A DNA stretch of 64,000 bases from Corynebacterium marambiense (GTDB taxonomy: Bacteria > Actinomycetota > Actinomycetes > Mycobacteriales > Mycobacteriaceae), in contig NZ_JAEIOT010000008.1 of the NCBI RefSeq assembly GCF_016342275.1, forward strand, positions 62,001 to 126,000, read 5' to 3'. The position numbers were made by a program, and so were the translations under genes. The notes below the pieces were generated by a model. That model had not been told where the DNA came from and made no database searches. It worked only from the letters and a program-made list of their open reading frames with translations. Positions 25,423-35,263 of this stretch are shown piece after piece; the first letter of the stretch is position 1, and each line of letters starts with the position of its first letter.

Positions 25423-26703
25423 ATGCGAATCCTCGTCATCGGATCCGGCGCCCGCGAGCATGCACTGCTGCGTGGCCTGGCACAGGACCCCATCGGACCA
25501 GAACTTCACGTCGCCCCGGGCAACACCGGAATGGAACCCCTGGCGACCCGACACACCGAACTCGACGGTACCCCGTTGAAGGTCGACGATCCGGCGCAGG
25601 TCACCGACCTCGCACGCCGGATCGATGCCGACCTCGTGGTCATCGGGCCGGAGATTCCACTCGTCGCGGGCGTCGCCGACGCGTTGCGGGAAGCCGGGAT
25701 CGACGTGTTCGGTCCCGGTCGGGAAGCAGCCCGGATCGAGGGTTCCAAGGCCTTCGCCAAAGACGTGATGGCCGCCGCGGGTGTCGCCACCGCACACGCC
25801 GAGGCGCTGGACCCCGGTGTCTCCGACGACGAGATCAACGCAGCCATCGACCGTTTCGGACCCGTCTGGGTGGTCAAGGACGACGGACTCGCGGGCGGCA
25901 AGGGCGTCGTCGTGACGCCTGACCGCGACGAGGCTCTCGCGCATGTCCGTGCCGTGCACGCGGCCGGAAACCCGGTGCTCCTCGAAAGTTTCCTCGACGG
26001 CCCCGAAGTATCCCTGTTCTGCCTCGTCGACGGGAGCACCGTCGTCCCGCTTCTGCCCGCACAGGACCACAAGCGGGTGCGTGACAACGACGAAGGGCCG
26101 AACACCGGCGGCATGGGTGCCTACGCGCCACTGCCGTGGCTGCCCGACGGTGCCGTGGAACAGATCGTCCGGGACGTCGTGAAGCCCGTCGCGGAGGAGA
26201 TGGCGCGCCGGGGTTGCCCCTACTCGGGATTGCTGTACGCGGGACTCGCGTGGGGGGCGGACGGCCCCGCGGTCGTCGAGTTCAACTGCAGGTTCGGAGA
26301 CCCGGAGACCCAGGCGGTCCTCGCGCTGCTCGAGACCCCGCTCGCCGGACTCCTGCGGTCGGTCGCGAACGGTACGCTCGCCGCACAGCCGCCGCTCCGC
26401 TGGCGGGACGGCTACGCCCTGACTGTTGTTCTCGCGGCTGAGGGTTACCCAGCATCCCCCCGTTCCGGGGATGTGATCACCGGGGCCGACGTCGCCGGTG
26501 TGCTGCACGCCGGAACGGCGCGAAATGCGGACGGCGACCTTGTATCCGCAGGTGGGCGGGTATTGTCCATCGTCGGAACTGGCCCGAATCTCGCCGCAGC
26601 GAGGGAAGAAGCATACGGAATTCTCCGGGGTATCACGATGGAGGGCGGACACTACCGGTCGGACATTGCGGGCCCCGCTGTCGAAGGTCGCATCCGGATC
26701 TGA
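25423..26703 (+). CDS. purD: Phosphoribosylamine-glycine ligase (GARS)
   Basis: Second step of de novo purine synthesis: joins glycine to phosphoribosylamine using ATP. ATP-grasp enzyme with N-terminal loop [15 protein letters not shown], lysine loop [22 protein letters not shown] and the metal-site block [10 protein letters not shown]. 426 residues. ATG 25423 gives the canonical N-terminus; a GTG nine bases earlier adds three residues. First of the pur genes of this window. Confidence 0.95.
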   Translation: MRILVIGSGAREHALLRGLAQDPIGPELHVAPGNTGMEPLATRHTELDGTPLKVDDPAQVTDLARRIDADLVVIGPEIPLVAGVADALREAGIDVFGPGREAARIEGSKAFAKDVMAAAGVATAHAEALDPGVSDDEINAAIDRFGPVWVVKDDGLAGGKGVVVTPDRDEALAHVRAVHAAGNPVLLESFLDGPEVSLFCLVDGSTVVPLLPAQDHKRVRDNDEGPNTGGMGAYAPLPWLPDGAVEQIVRDVVKPVAEEMARRGCPYSGLLYAGLAWGADGPAVVEFNCRFGDPETQAVLALLETPLAGLLRSVANGTLAAQPPLRWRDGYALTVVLAAEGYPASPRSGDVITGADVAGVLHAGTARNADGDLVSAGGRVLSIVGTGPNLAAAREEAYGILRGITMEGGHYRSDIAGPAVEGRIRI

Positions 26704-26739
26704 CACGCTTCGGGCCACGGAGGTCTAGAGTTCTACGGC

Positions 26740-28122
26740 GTGAGCAGAACTCCCTTGGGGCGGGGTACGGTTTCCCCGCGTCGTCCCCTCAGCCCGGCCA
26801 GGCTCGTGGCTGGCGCCTTCGCTGTCCTGATAACCGCTGGAACCCTTCTTCTCCTGCTGCCCGCCGCACGGGCTGGAGATGGCGGAGCGGATGTCGTGAC
26901 GGCTCTGTTCACCGCGACATCTTCGGTGTGTCTGACGGGACTGATCGTCGTCGACACCGCCACCTACTGGTCCCACTTCGGGCAGGCGGTCATCGTCGTC
27001 CTGATCCAGCTCGGTGGACTCGGAATCATGACCTTGGCGACGTTCACCTCCTGGGTCGTCGCCGGGCGCATCGGAGTGAAGTCGCGGCTCAACGCAGCCG
27101 CGGAGGGCCGGGGTATCCACCTCGGTGACGTCCGTACCCTCCTCGTGGCCACCGTCAGCTTCACCGTCGTCGCCGAGTTCATCGTCGCAGTCCTCCTGAC
27201 CCTCCGCTTCCGGTCCTACGGTTTCGACTGGGCGGCGAGTGTCTGGGAGGGTTGCTTTCATGCGGTCTCCGCGTTCAACAACGCGGGTTTCGGGCTGCGC
27301 AGCGACAACCTCGTTCCCTACGCACGGGACAGCGGGATCGTGCTGCCCATCGCCGGCGCGATCATCATCGGCGGTCTCGGGTATCCGGTGCTGCTGGAGA
27401 TGGCGCTGCGGGTGCGGCGCCGTTCCCAGGGCATCAGCAGGCTCCCCCAGATGTCGCTGACCACGCGGTTCACGCTGACTGGTACCACGATCCTCGTCAT
27501 GGCCGGATGGGTCGGCTATGCGGCGCTGGAATGGCGCGGGGTCTTCGACGAGTTTAGCCTCGGGGACAAGCTCCTCAACTCGTTCTTCCAGTCGGTGACC
27601 ACCAGGACCGCGGGCTTCAACACCGTCGATCTCGGGGAGTTTCACCCTTCGAGCCTTCTGCTCACCGATGTGCTGATGTTCATCGGTGGCGGCTCCGGTG
27701 GTACCGCAGGTGGTGTGAAGGTGACCACCGTCGCGGTTTTGGTCGCCGTCGTTGTCGCCGAGATCCGCGGCGCGGAGCACGTCTCGGCCTACAGCCGCCG
27801 GATCCCGCAGCGCACGATCCGGCAGGCGCTCACCGTCATCGTCCTCGCAGGGGTGTCGGTGGCCGGATCCATCGGGAGCATGCTCATACTCGCCCCCGAG
27901 ATCGAGACGAACCGTATCGTCTTCGAGGTGGTCAGTGCCTTCGCCACCGTCGGCCTGTCCACCGGTATCACCGCGGACCTGCCCGCGGCGGGTCAACTAC
28001 TTCTCGTCCCCCTCATGTATGCGGGCCGGATCGGCCCGATCACCCTCGTCGCTGCGCTCGCCACCCGGAACCGCAACGGCATCCTCTACTCGCACCCAGT
28101 CGAAAGGCCCCACATTGGTTAG
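26740..28122 (+). CDS. ktrB: Potassium uptake channel subunit KtrB/TrkH
   Basis: Membrane ion-translocating subunit of a Ktr K+ (Na+-dependent) uptake system. Four MPM-like repeats with selectivity segments can be seen, for example ATSSVCLTGLIV, SAFNNAGFGL, TTRTAGFNTVDL and SAFATVGLSTGI; each contains the glycine that lines the pore. 460 residues, GTG start. Overlaps by 8 nt with the regulatory subunit gene. The only potassium genes here, placed between purD and purB. Confidence 0.92.
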   Translation: MSRTPLGRGTVSPRRPLSPARLVAGAFAVLITAGTLLLLLPAARAGDGGADVVTALFTATSSVCLTGLIVVDTATYWSHFGQAVIVVLIQLGGLGIMTLATFTSWVVAGRIGVKSRLNAAAEGRGIHLGDVRTLLVATVSFTVVAEFIVAVLLTLRFRSYGFDWAASVWEGCFHAVSAFNNAGFGLRSDNLVPYARDSGIVLPIAGAIIIGGLGYPVLLEMALRVRRRSQGISRLPQMSLTTRFTLTGTTILVMAGWVGYAALEWRGVFDEFSLGDKLLNSFFQSVTTRTAGFNTVDLGEFHPSSLLLTDVLMFIGGGSGGTAGGVKVTTVAVLVAVVVAEIRGAEHVSAYSRRIPQRTIRQALTVIVLAGVSVAGSIGSMLILAPEIETNRIVFEVVSAFATVGLSTGITADLPAAGQLLLVPLMYAGRIGPITLVAALATRNRNGILYSHPVERPHIG

Positions 28123-28777
28123 CTTCCTGCAACGGCGTTCGCTGCCCCCCGTCGTCATCCTCGGGCTCGGGCGTTTCGGTATGGCCCTGGGGGAGGAGCT
28201 CGTCGCCTCCGGCGTCGAGGTCCTTGGGGTCGACGACCGGGAGGATGTGGTCTCTGCCGCGGCCGGCATACTCACCCACGCGACCATAGCGAACACCACC
28301 AACATCGAGGCCCTGCGTCAGCTGTCAGTGCACGAGTGCCAGCGTGTCGTCGTCGGAATCGGCTCCGACATGGCGGCGTCTCTGCTCACGGTCTCCGCCG
28401 TCATCGAGCTTGGTGTGCCGAACGTGTGGGCCAAGGCTGACAGTGACGCGCACGCGAAGATCCTCACCCAGATCGGCGTACACCACGTCATCCGGCCCGA
28501 ACGTGACACCGGGCGCCGGATCGCCCACCTCATGACGGGCAACGTCGAGGAGTACGCCGAATTCGATCGGGATTTCGCCGTCGTTAAGCTCGCCCCACCG
28601 TTGTCGATGCTCGGTAAACCGGTGAACGCCGTACCCCGGGGAATCCACATCGTCGCAGTCCGGCATCCCGGAGCGGGATTCGTCGTGGCCGGGGCCGATG
28701 AAACGATCAGGTCCGGAGACCTCGTGATCGCCGCTGGTGACCCCCACCGGATCGAGGCGTTCGTCGCGGCGGGCTGA
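28115..28777 (+). CDS. ktrA: Potassium uptake regulatory subunit KtrA/TrkA
   Basis: Cytoplasmic RCK protein gating KtrB. Rossmann start VVILGLGRFGMALGEEL with the glycine motif, VDDREDVV acidic end of strand 2, and TIANTTNIEALRQL. C-terminal RCK_C domain in AVVKLAPPLSMLGKPV to the end. 220 residues. Start TTG 28115 lies 7 nt after GAAAGG and inside the ktrB end, typical of translational coupling. Confidence 0.9.
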   Translation: MVSFLQRRSLPPVVILGLGRFGMALGEELVASGVEVLGVDDREDVVSAAAGILTHATIANTTNIEALRQLSVHECQRVVVGIGSDMAASLLTVSAVIELGVPNVWAKADSDAHAKILTQIGVHHVIRPERDTGRRIAHLMTGNVEEYAEFDRDFAVVKLAPPLSMLGKPVNAVPRGIHIVAVRHPGAGFVVAGADETIRSGDLVIAAGDPHRIEAFVAAG

Positions 28778-28834
28778 TCCACCCGAACCGGTTATTCCGC
28801 GGAACTGATGATCCCGGCGTGCGATAATGGCCGC

Positions 28835-30265
28835 GTGCCCGCAAAGAAGAAGATCGCCAACGTCCTGTCCACCCGCTACGCGTCCACCGAGCTGACCAAC
28901 CTGTGGAGTCCGGAAGCCAAGATCATCATGGAGCGCCAGCTCTGGATCGCGGTCATGAAGGCCCAGAAGGACCTCGGGGTGGACATCCCAGCCGATGCCA
29001 TCGCCGCGTACGAGAAGGTGATCGACCGGGTCGATCTGGAGTCGATCGCCGATCGTGAGCGCGTCACCCGACACGACGTGAAGGCCCGCATCGAGGAGTT
29101 CAACGCCCTCGCCGGACACGAGCAGATCCACAAGGGCATGACCAGCAGGGATCTGACCGAGAACGTGGAACAACTCCAGATCCACCGCTCCCTCGAGCTC
29201 GTTCGTGACAAGGCCGTTGCGGTGATCGCGCGCATCGGTGAACGCGCCGCGGAATACCAGTCGGTCGTCATGGCCGGGCGCTCCCACAACGTCGCGGCCC
29301 AAGCCACCACACTCGGCAAGCGGTTCGCCTCCGCCGCGGACGAGATGCTCGTCGCCGTCGAACGCACCGAGGGCCTGCTCGCCCGCTACCCGCTGCGTGG
29401 CATCAAGGGCCCGATGGGTACCGCTCAGGACATGCTCGATCTCATGGGGGGCAACGAGACCAAGCTCGCTTCCCTGGAGACCCGGATCGCCGATCACCTC
29501 GGCTTTTCCCGTGTCTTCGACTCGGTCGGTCAGGTCTACCCGCGTTCCCTCGACTTTGATGCGGTCTCCGCGCTCGTCCAGCTGGGTGCAGGCCCCTCGT
29601 CCCTGGCGCACACCATTCGGCTGATGGCGGGCAATGAGACCGTCACCGAGGGCTTTAAGGAGGGCCAGGTCGGTTCCTCCGCCATGCCACACAAGATGAA
29701 CGCCCGTTCCTGCGAGCGCGTCGGCGGACTGCAGATCATCCTCCGTGGTTATCTCACGATGCTCGCGGACCTCTCCGGTCAGCAGTGGAACGAGGGGGAC
29801 GTGTTCTGCTCCGTCGTCCGCCGGGTCGCGCTGCCCGACGCTTTCTTCGCGCTCGATGGACAGTTCGAGACCTTCCTCACCGTCCTCGATGAGTTCGGGG
29901 CGTTCCCCGCGATGATCGACCGGGAGCTGGAGCGCTACCTCCCATTCCTCGCCACCACCCGCATCCTCATGGCCGCTGTCCGTGCGGGGCTCGGTCGGGA
30001 GACCGCCCACGAGGTGATCAAGGACAACGCCGTGGCCTGCGCCCTCAACATGCGGGAAAACGGCGGGGACCAGGATCTGGTTGACCGGCTGGCCGCAGAT
30101 GATCGGCTTCCCCTTGACCGGGCGCAGCTTGTCGAGGCACTAGCTGACCGGCACGCGTTCATCGGTGCCGCGGAGAGCCAGGTATCCAGGGTCCTCACCC
30201 GGATCCAGGACCTAGTCAACCGGTATCCCGTGGCGGCTGCCTACCGCCCCGGTGAGATCCTCTGA
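28835..30265 (+). CDS. purB: Adenylosuccinate lyase
   Basis: Catalyses two eliminations in purine synthesis (SAICAR to AICAR; adenylosuccinate to AMP). Fumarase/aspartase fold with MTSRDLTENVEQLQ, GRSHNVAAQATTLGKR, and the signature GSSAMPHKMN containing the mobile catalytic serine loop. 476 residues. GTG 28835 gives MPAKKKIANVLSTRYAS as in related actinobacteria; an upstream in-frame ATG at 28808 lacks similarity. Confidence 0.95.
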   Translation: MPAKKKIANVLSTRYASTELTNLWSPEAKIIMERQLWIAVMKAQKDLGVDIPADAIAAYEKVIDRVDLESIADRERVTRHDVKARIEEFNALAGHEQIHKGMTSRDLTENVEQLQIHRSLELVRDKAVAVIARIGERAAEYQSVVMAGRSHNVAAQATTLGKRFASAADEMLVAVERTEGLLARYPLRGIKGPMGTAQDMLDLMGGNETKLASLETRIADHLGFSRVFDSVGQVYPRSLDFDAVSALVQLGAGPSSLAHTIRLMAGNETVTEGFKEGQVGSSAMPHKMNARSCERVGGLQIILRGYLTMLADLSGQQWNEGDVFCSVVRRVALPDAFFALDGQFETFLTVLDEFGAFPAMIDRELERYLPFLATTRILMAAVRAGLGRETAHEVIKDNAVACALNMRENGGDQDLVDRLAADDRLPLDRAQLVEALADRHAFIGAAESQVSRVLTRIQDLVNRYPVAAAYRPGEIL

Positions 30266-30346
30266 CAGCTGTTGGCACGCCGTTCCACAGCTGACTGACA
30301 GGATCCCGCAAGCACGTTCGTGGCTCGACACGATAGATTCGTCCGC

Positions 30347-31609
30347 ATGACCGAACTACCCGCCATCCCGATCACGGGGTCCACCGCTGCCGCGGTGACC
30401 ATTTTCATCCTCGCGGCAGCCGCTGTCCTCGCGGCCGTGGGAGCCCGCAGACCAGGACTCAGGCGCCGGACCCTGTGGGCGGCCGTCACGGGCCTCGCGC
30501 TCGCGGTCCTCTCCTGGCTGATCATCGAACACGTCTGGAGGCCGTTCCCGGACTCGCTGCCGTTCCGGATCTATCTCGCCGGGGCGGTGGCGTTCTTCGT
30601 CATCGCCGCCCTAGTGCTGCAGAAGGGCAGGCGGCTGATCCTGGTCATCCCGGCGGTGCTCGGGGTGGTGGCGACCGCGGCGGTGGTTAACCAGATCTAC
30701 CAGAGCTACCCCACACTCCGGTCCCTCGATCCGACTCCCGTCGCGGTAGAGATGACCTACGCGGACTTCCGGGACCGGACGGAGACACCGAAGATCAAGG
30801 GCCACGATGCCGCGGCCCTGGTCACACTCCCGCTGGACGCCACCGAATCGAAGTTCACGCACCGGGACGCGATCGCCTGGATCCCGCCGGCGTACTTCTC
30901 CGATCCGGACCTCAAGCTCCCCGTCATCGTGCTCCTCGCCGGGAACCCTGGTGCTCCGGATCAGTGGTTTAATGCAGGCGGCGCCAGTGATACCCTCGCG
31001 GACTATCAGGCCCGACACGGCGGAGTCACCCCGATCGTGATCAGCGTGGATGGTACCGGGAGCTTCGGCGCGAACCCGCTGTGCATCAACGGTGAGCGCG
31101 GACAGGTCCAGACCTGGCTCGCCGTCGACGTTCCCGCGGGGATCCGGGAGAAACTCCGGGTCGACCCCGACCAATCCCGGTGGACGATCGGTGGACTGAG
31201 CTACGGCGGAACGTGCTCGCTGCAGGTTCTGGTCAACCATCCGAACTCCTACGGCACCTTCCTCAACTACTCGGGGCAAGCTGAACTCGGCACCGGCAAC
31301 CACAAGGAAACCGTGGACGAGTACTTCGGCGGCAGCGAACTCTCCTTCATCCGGGCGAACCCCGCGGATCAGCTGGCCGAGGCCATCAGGGAGGGCTCCA
31401 CCGCCTACACCGGGATCGCCGGGAGATTCGTCGCCGGTGAGGACGATCACGAGGCGATCGGGGACCTGAAGACAATGCAGAAGGTGACGAGCGATGCGGG
31501 TATGCAAACCGAGTTCTTCACGGTCCACGGAAGCCACGACTACAAGACATGGCGCAACGCGTTCCGGGAGACCCTCGACTTCGCGGCTCAGCGGGGAGGT
31601 CTGAGCTGA
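30347..31609 (+). CDS. Membrane-anchored alpha/beta hydrolase (esterase D / mycolyltransferase fold)
   Basis: 420 residues. Residues 1-110 contain three to four hydrophobic helices (AAVTIFILAAAAVLAAV, LWAAVTGLALAVLSWLII, LILVIPAVLGVVATAAVV). The rest is a hydrolase domain of the esterase D/antigen 85 type: IPPAYFSDPDLKLPVIVLLA, nucleophile GGLSYGGTCS, acidic GEDDHEAI and HGSHDYKTW. Stop and the next start overlap (TGATG), coupling it to an aminoacyl-lipid synthase. In such pairs the hydrolase may remove or move the aminoacyl group; that role is inferred from the pairing, not demonstrated here. Confidence 0.85.
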   Translation: MTELPAIPITGSTAAAVTIFILAAAAVLAAVGARRPGLRRRTLWAAVTGLALAVLSWLIIEHVWRPFPDSLPFRIYLAGAVAFFVIAALVLQKGRRLILVIPAVLGVVATAAVVNQIYQSYPTLRSLDPTPVAVEMTYADFRDRTETPKIKGHDAAALVTLPLDATESKFTHRDAIAWIPPAYFSDPDLKLPVIVLLAGNPGAPDQWFNAGGASDTLADYQARHGGVTPIVISVDGTGSFGANPLCINGERGQVQTWLAVDVPAGIREKLRVDPDQSRWTIGGLSYGGTCSLQVLVNHPNSYGTFLNYSGQAELGTGNHKETVDEYFGGSELSFIRANPADQLAEAIREGSTAYTGIAGRFVAGEDDHEAIGDLKTMQKVTSDAGMQTEFFTVHGSHDYKTWRNAFRETLDFAAQRGGLS

Positions 31610-34107
31610 TGGCCGGCGGGAAACAGGAAGCACAACGGCGGAACACGCCGCGCACCGTGGGGCGTAGTGCCGTGCGCACTGCGTCGACCGGTATCCACTG
31701 GGCGGGAAACCTCCTCATCAGTGCGCCGATCACCCTCGTCGCGCTCATCATCAACTGGCTGTTGTTCATCATCTGGCGGGGCGACGGGGACGCGTTGGAG
31801 GAGGCGTTTGGCGCGGCCGCCCCGAGCCTTCATCCCTGGGCGGTCCTCACCGCGGGGCTGACCGGACCGACGCTGTCGACGGTGCTCCTCGGATCCCTGA
31901 CACTGGTGTCCCTGGGGCTGTTGGCGGAGCGTCGCCTCGGGAGCTACAGGTACGCCATCGCAGCGGTCGTCATTCAGGCGTTCGCGGTGATCGTCGGGCT
32001 TACCGCGGCACAGATGGTCGTCATCACCGACAGTCACTGGGGTGAGATCCTCGACGGTCAGCACACTCTCACGCCGGTGTCCTGGGTGTTCGGAACCGCA
32101 GCGTTCGCCTCGGCCTCGATGAAGGCGCTCTGGAGGCGTCGGGTCAGGGCCGTCGTCCTCGCGTTCTCCCTCACCCTGTTCCTCTATTCGGGAATCGTCG
32201 CCGACTTCGTGCGCCTCGCGGCTGTGATCATCGGCCTGCTCATCGGGCAGTGGCTGGTGGAGCGCTCCCTCCGTCCGGGGTCTATCTCTTTCCGGGAGAG
32301 CCGCACCCTGCTCGCGATCGCGATGCTCGCCGTGGCGGTCGGTCCGTTCGTCGCCGGGCTCAACCCAGACTCCGCTGGCCCCTTGTCCGGGGTGGCGGTC
32401 CTGACCTTCGACCCGGGGGTCAGCCCGCGGCATGCCCTCGAGATCTGCGGTGCACAGCCGGCCTCGATGGCCTGCGCCGAGGCGACGAATGAACTGCGGG
32501 AGTCGGGGCTCGGCCCGTTCCTGCTCAACCAGCTTCCGGTCATTCTCATGGCCGTCATTGCTCTCGGGATCGCGAGGGGACGCCGACTGGCATTCGGTGT
32601 CGCCGTGCTCACTCTGTCCGCGACCGTCGTAGTCTTGACCCTCGAGATGCTGACGCTTCTCGAGGAGTTCGGCGGAAGACTGTACGCCTGGTCGAATCTC
32701 GCCGGTGTCGTCCTGCCATGGATCGTGATCCTTGCGCTACTCATCCGGTACCGTCGGCTCTTCCGTGTGCGCGTGCACCGCGGCGCGGTACACGCCCTGG
32801 CTCGGAGGACCCTGCTACTGCTCCTCGGAACCGGGATGGCCTGGATCCTGGGTGCATTAGCGCTCCGGAACGACTTCCTTCCGCGAGCGGATCTCCCGTC
32901 GGTCCTGCGGTCCTGGTTGCTGCACTACATCCCGCCGGTGCTCGGCGACAACATCGACCATGAGCTGGTGCCCGTGGGTGAGCTGAGTTGGGTGCTGTCC
33001 GTCTGGATCGGCGTCGTCTTCTGGGCGGGTGTGGCACTCTGTCTGTTCATCGCGATCACCTCCACCGGGGACCCGGAAGACACCCGGAACCGGAAACGAG
33101 CGGCGGAGCTACTGGATGCGGGCACCGGCGACCATCTCTCCGCGATGACGCTCTGGCCCGGCAACCGGTACTTCGTCACTGACGACGGCTACGTGGCTTA
33201 CCGGGTGCATGCTGATGTCGCCGTCACAGTCGGGGAACCGGTCGTGGCGGGTGCCTCGGATCCGCAGGATCTCGCCCGTCGGTTCGAGGACTTTGCCGCG
33301 ACCCGTGGGCGCAGGGTCGCCTGGTACTCGGTCCGCGCCGGGTTCGCGGAAGCCCGTGCTTCCGCGGACTTCCGGTCGGTGCAGGTGGCCTCGGAAGCTG
33401 TCTGTGACACCACCGCCGTGGAGTTCCGCGGCAAGAAGTTTCAGGATGTCCGCACCGCGAGGAACCGCGCCGGGAAAGAGGGGATCCGGGCGGAATGGAC
33501 CTCGTGGAATGAACTCGGCCCCGGGATGCGGGACCAGATCATCGAGCTGAGTGAGGAATGGGTCGCGGACAAGGCGCTGCCTGAGATGGGCTTCACCCTG
33601 GGCGGCATCAACGAGATCGTGGCACCGGATGTCGCCTTGATGCTCGCTCTCGACGACGACGACCGGGTGCACGGGGTGACGAGTTGGTTGCCGGTCCGCC
33701 GCGACGGGCGGGTCGTCGGGAGGATGCTGGACTTCATGCGCCGCGACACCGAAGGATTTCGGCCGGTCGTCGAGTTCCTCATCGCAGAGACCATGCTGCA
33801 GGCCCAGGCTGACGGGCTCGAGTGGATCTCACTCTCGGGGGCGCCCCTCGCCCATACGGGGGGAGTGGACACCGGCGGCGTTACTGCCGTGCTGGATCGT
33901 GTTGGCGCGTTCCTGGAGCCCCTCTACGGGTTCAAGTCGCTGGCTGCATTCAAGTCGAAGTTCCATCCCCGCCACGAGTCCTGGTACCTCTGCTATCGGG
34001 ATGAACTGGCGCTGCCGTCGATTGCTGTGGCGGTCGGGCGGTGCTATGTGCCACAGATGGAGATCAGTCAGGCCGTTCACGTGGCGCGGGTATGGGCGCA
34101 GGGCTAG
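31609..34107 (+). CDS. Aminoacyl-phosphatidylglycerol synthase (MprF/aaPGS family)
   Basis: 832-residue bifunctional membrane protein. Residues 1-490 hold a dozen or more transmembrane helices (flippase-like). The C-terminal soluble part from about 510 to 825 is the DUF2156 aminoacyl-transfer domain with dual GNAT folds: [58 protein letters not shown] and [16 protein letters not shown]. Transfers an amino acid from aminoacyl-tRNA to an acidic lipid; in C. glutamicum relatives alanylate phosphatidylglycerol or diacylglycerol, but the amino acid cannot be told here. A rhomboid-like segment at the N-terminus is unusual. GGGGAGG precedes ATG 31609. Confidence 0.85.
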   Translation: MAGGKQEAQRRNTPRTVGRSAVRTASTGIHWAGNLLISAPITLVALIINWLLFIIWRGDGDALEEAFGAAAPSLHPWAVLTAGLTGPTLSTVLLGSLTLVSLGLLAERRLGSYRYAIAAVVIQAFAVIVGLTAAQMVVITDSHWGEILDGQHTLTPVSWVFGTAAFASASMKALWRRRVRAVVLAFSLTLFLYSGIVADFVRLAAVIIGLLIGQWLVERSLRPGSISFRESRTLLAIAMLAVAVGPFVAGLNPDSAGPLSGVAVLTFDPGVSPRHALEICGAQPASMACAEATNELRESGLGPFLLNQLPVILMAVIALGIARGRRLAFGVAVLTLSATVVVLTLEMLTLLEEFGGRLYAWSNLAGVVLPWIVILALLIRYRRLFRVRVHRGAVHALARRTLLLLLGTGMAWILGALALRNDFLPRADLPSVLRSWLLHYIPPVLGDNIDHELVPVGELSWVLSVWIGVVFWAGVALCLFIAITSTGDPEDTRNRKRAAELLDAGTGDHLSAMTLWPGNRYFVTDDGYVAYRVHADVAVTVGEPVVAGASDPQDLARRFEDFAATRGRRVAWYSVRAGFAEARASADFRSVQVASEAVCDTTAVEFRGKKFQDVRTARNRAGKEGIRAEWTSWNELGPGMRDQIIELSEEWVADKALPEMGFTLGGINEIVAPDVALMLALDDDDRVHGVTSWLPVRRDGRVVGRMLDFMRRDTEGFRPVVEFLIAETMLQAQADGLEWISLSGAPLAHTGGVDTGGVTAVLDRVGAFLEPLYGFKSLAAFKSKFHPRHESWYLCYRDELALPSIAVAVGRCYVPQMEISQAVHVARVWAQG

Positions 34108-34118
34108 ACTGTGTCGAC

Positions 34119-35012
34119 ATGCGCCCCGAACTCTCCCAGTACAACCATCTCTCAGCCGGAAAGGTCCGCGAGATCTACGAGATCGACGAGGATAACCTGC
34201 TGATGGTCGTGTCTGACCGTATCTCCGCATACGACTACGTCCTCGACACAGAGATTCCCGACAAGGGCCGCATCCTGACGGCGATGACGGTCTGGTTCTT
34301 CGACGCCATCGACTTCCCGAATCACCTCGCGGGTCCCATCGACGATGAGCGGATCCCGGAGGAGGTCCTTGGGCGGGCCCTCGTGTGCAAGAAGCTGGAG
34401 ATGATCCCCTTCGAATGCGTGGCCCGTGGTTACCTCACCGGCTCGGCGCTGACCGAGTACCAGGAAACCGGTGCTGTCTGCGGAATCGAGCTTCCCGAGG
34501 GGCTGCGGGAGTCCTCGCGTCTCCCGCACCCGATCTTCACCCCGGCCACCAAGGCCGAGTTCGGTGATCACGACGAGAACGTCACCTTCGAGGAGGTTGC
34601 CGAGCGTCTCGGTGAAGCCCGCGCGACGGAGCTGCGTGACGCGACCCTGGCCATCTACACTCGGGCCGCGGAGCTCGCTCTCGAGCATGACTTGATTCTC
34701 GCGGATACCAAGCTCGAGTTCGGTGTCGACGAGAACGGCCATCTTGTCCTCGCGGACGAGGTCCTCACCCCGGATTCCTCCCGGTACTGGCCTGCGGATG
34801 TCTACGAGGAGGGGAAGGTCCAACCGAGTTTCGATAAACAGTTCGTGCGCAACTGGCTCACCGGGCCGAAGTCCGGCTGGGACAAGTCCTCGAATACGCA
34901 GCCTCCGCCGCTTCCCGGTGGGGTCGTCGAGGCGACCCGTGAGCGTTACATTGAGGCGTATGAGCGGGTGTCCGGTCAGAAGTTCGGTAACTGGATCGGC
35001 TGCTGCGTCTGA
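34119..35012 (+). CDS. purC: SAICAR synthetase
   Basis: Phosphoribosylaminoimidazole-succinocarboxamide synthase: ligates aspartate to CAIR with ATP. Landmarks KVREIYEID near the N-terminus, [19 protein letters not shown] and [13 protein letters not shown]. 297 residues. ATG 34119 chosen since the family starts just before the SAGKVREIY block. It follows the lipid synthase by 11 nt, so transcription may run through from purB. A hairpin terminator follows. Confidence 0.95.
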   Translation: MRPELSQYNHLSAGKVREIYEIDEDNLLMVVSDRISAYDYVLDTEIPDKGRILTAMTVWFFDAIDFPNHLAGPIDDERIPEEVLGRALVCKKLEMIPFECVARGYLTGSALTEYQETGAVCGIELPEGLRESSRLPHPIFTPATKAEFGDHDENVTFEEVAERLGEARATELRDATLAIYTRAAELALEHDLILADTKLEFGVDENGHLVLADEVLTPDSSRYWPADVYEEGKVQPSFDKQFVRNWLTGPKSGWDKSSNTQPPPLPGGVVEATRERYIEAYERVSGQKFGNWIGCCV

Positions 35013-35033
35013 CTTGTTGTCCGTTTTCCCAAC

Positions 35034-35057
35034 CACCCCGACGTCGAGGTCGGGGTG
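35034..35057 (+). terminator. Terminator of purC
   Basis: CACCCCGAC-gtcgag-GTCGGGGTG, perfect 9-bp stem, 22 nt after the purC stop. Confidence 0.7.
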
Positions 35058-35192
35058 CACGCCAGCGGTCAGCAGCATGTGAATCACGTGTGACGGCTGA
35101 GCTCCCGGAACCGACCGCCAGCTACCGGTGCCACCGCACTCGCCGCGATTCCCCTGGTCCCCGAAGTTCGGTACTGAGGAAGCGCAGACGAG

Positions 35193-35226
35193 GACGCCCG
35201 CCCCCCGATCGCACGGGGCGGGCGTC
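35193..35226. terminator. Terminator hairpin downstream of the DASS gene
   Basis: GACGCCCGCCCC (35193-35204) and GGGGCGGGCGTC (35215-35226), perfect 12-bp stem, 10-nt loop. It lies in the convergent gap between purC and the minus-strand symporter and could act in either direction. Confidence 0.75.
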
Positions 35227-35263
35227 GTCGTCTTTGTCGTCGGAGCCGGTGGGTGAGGCTACC

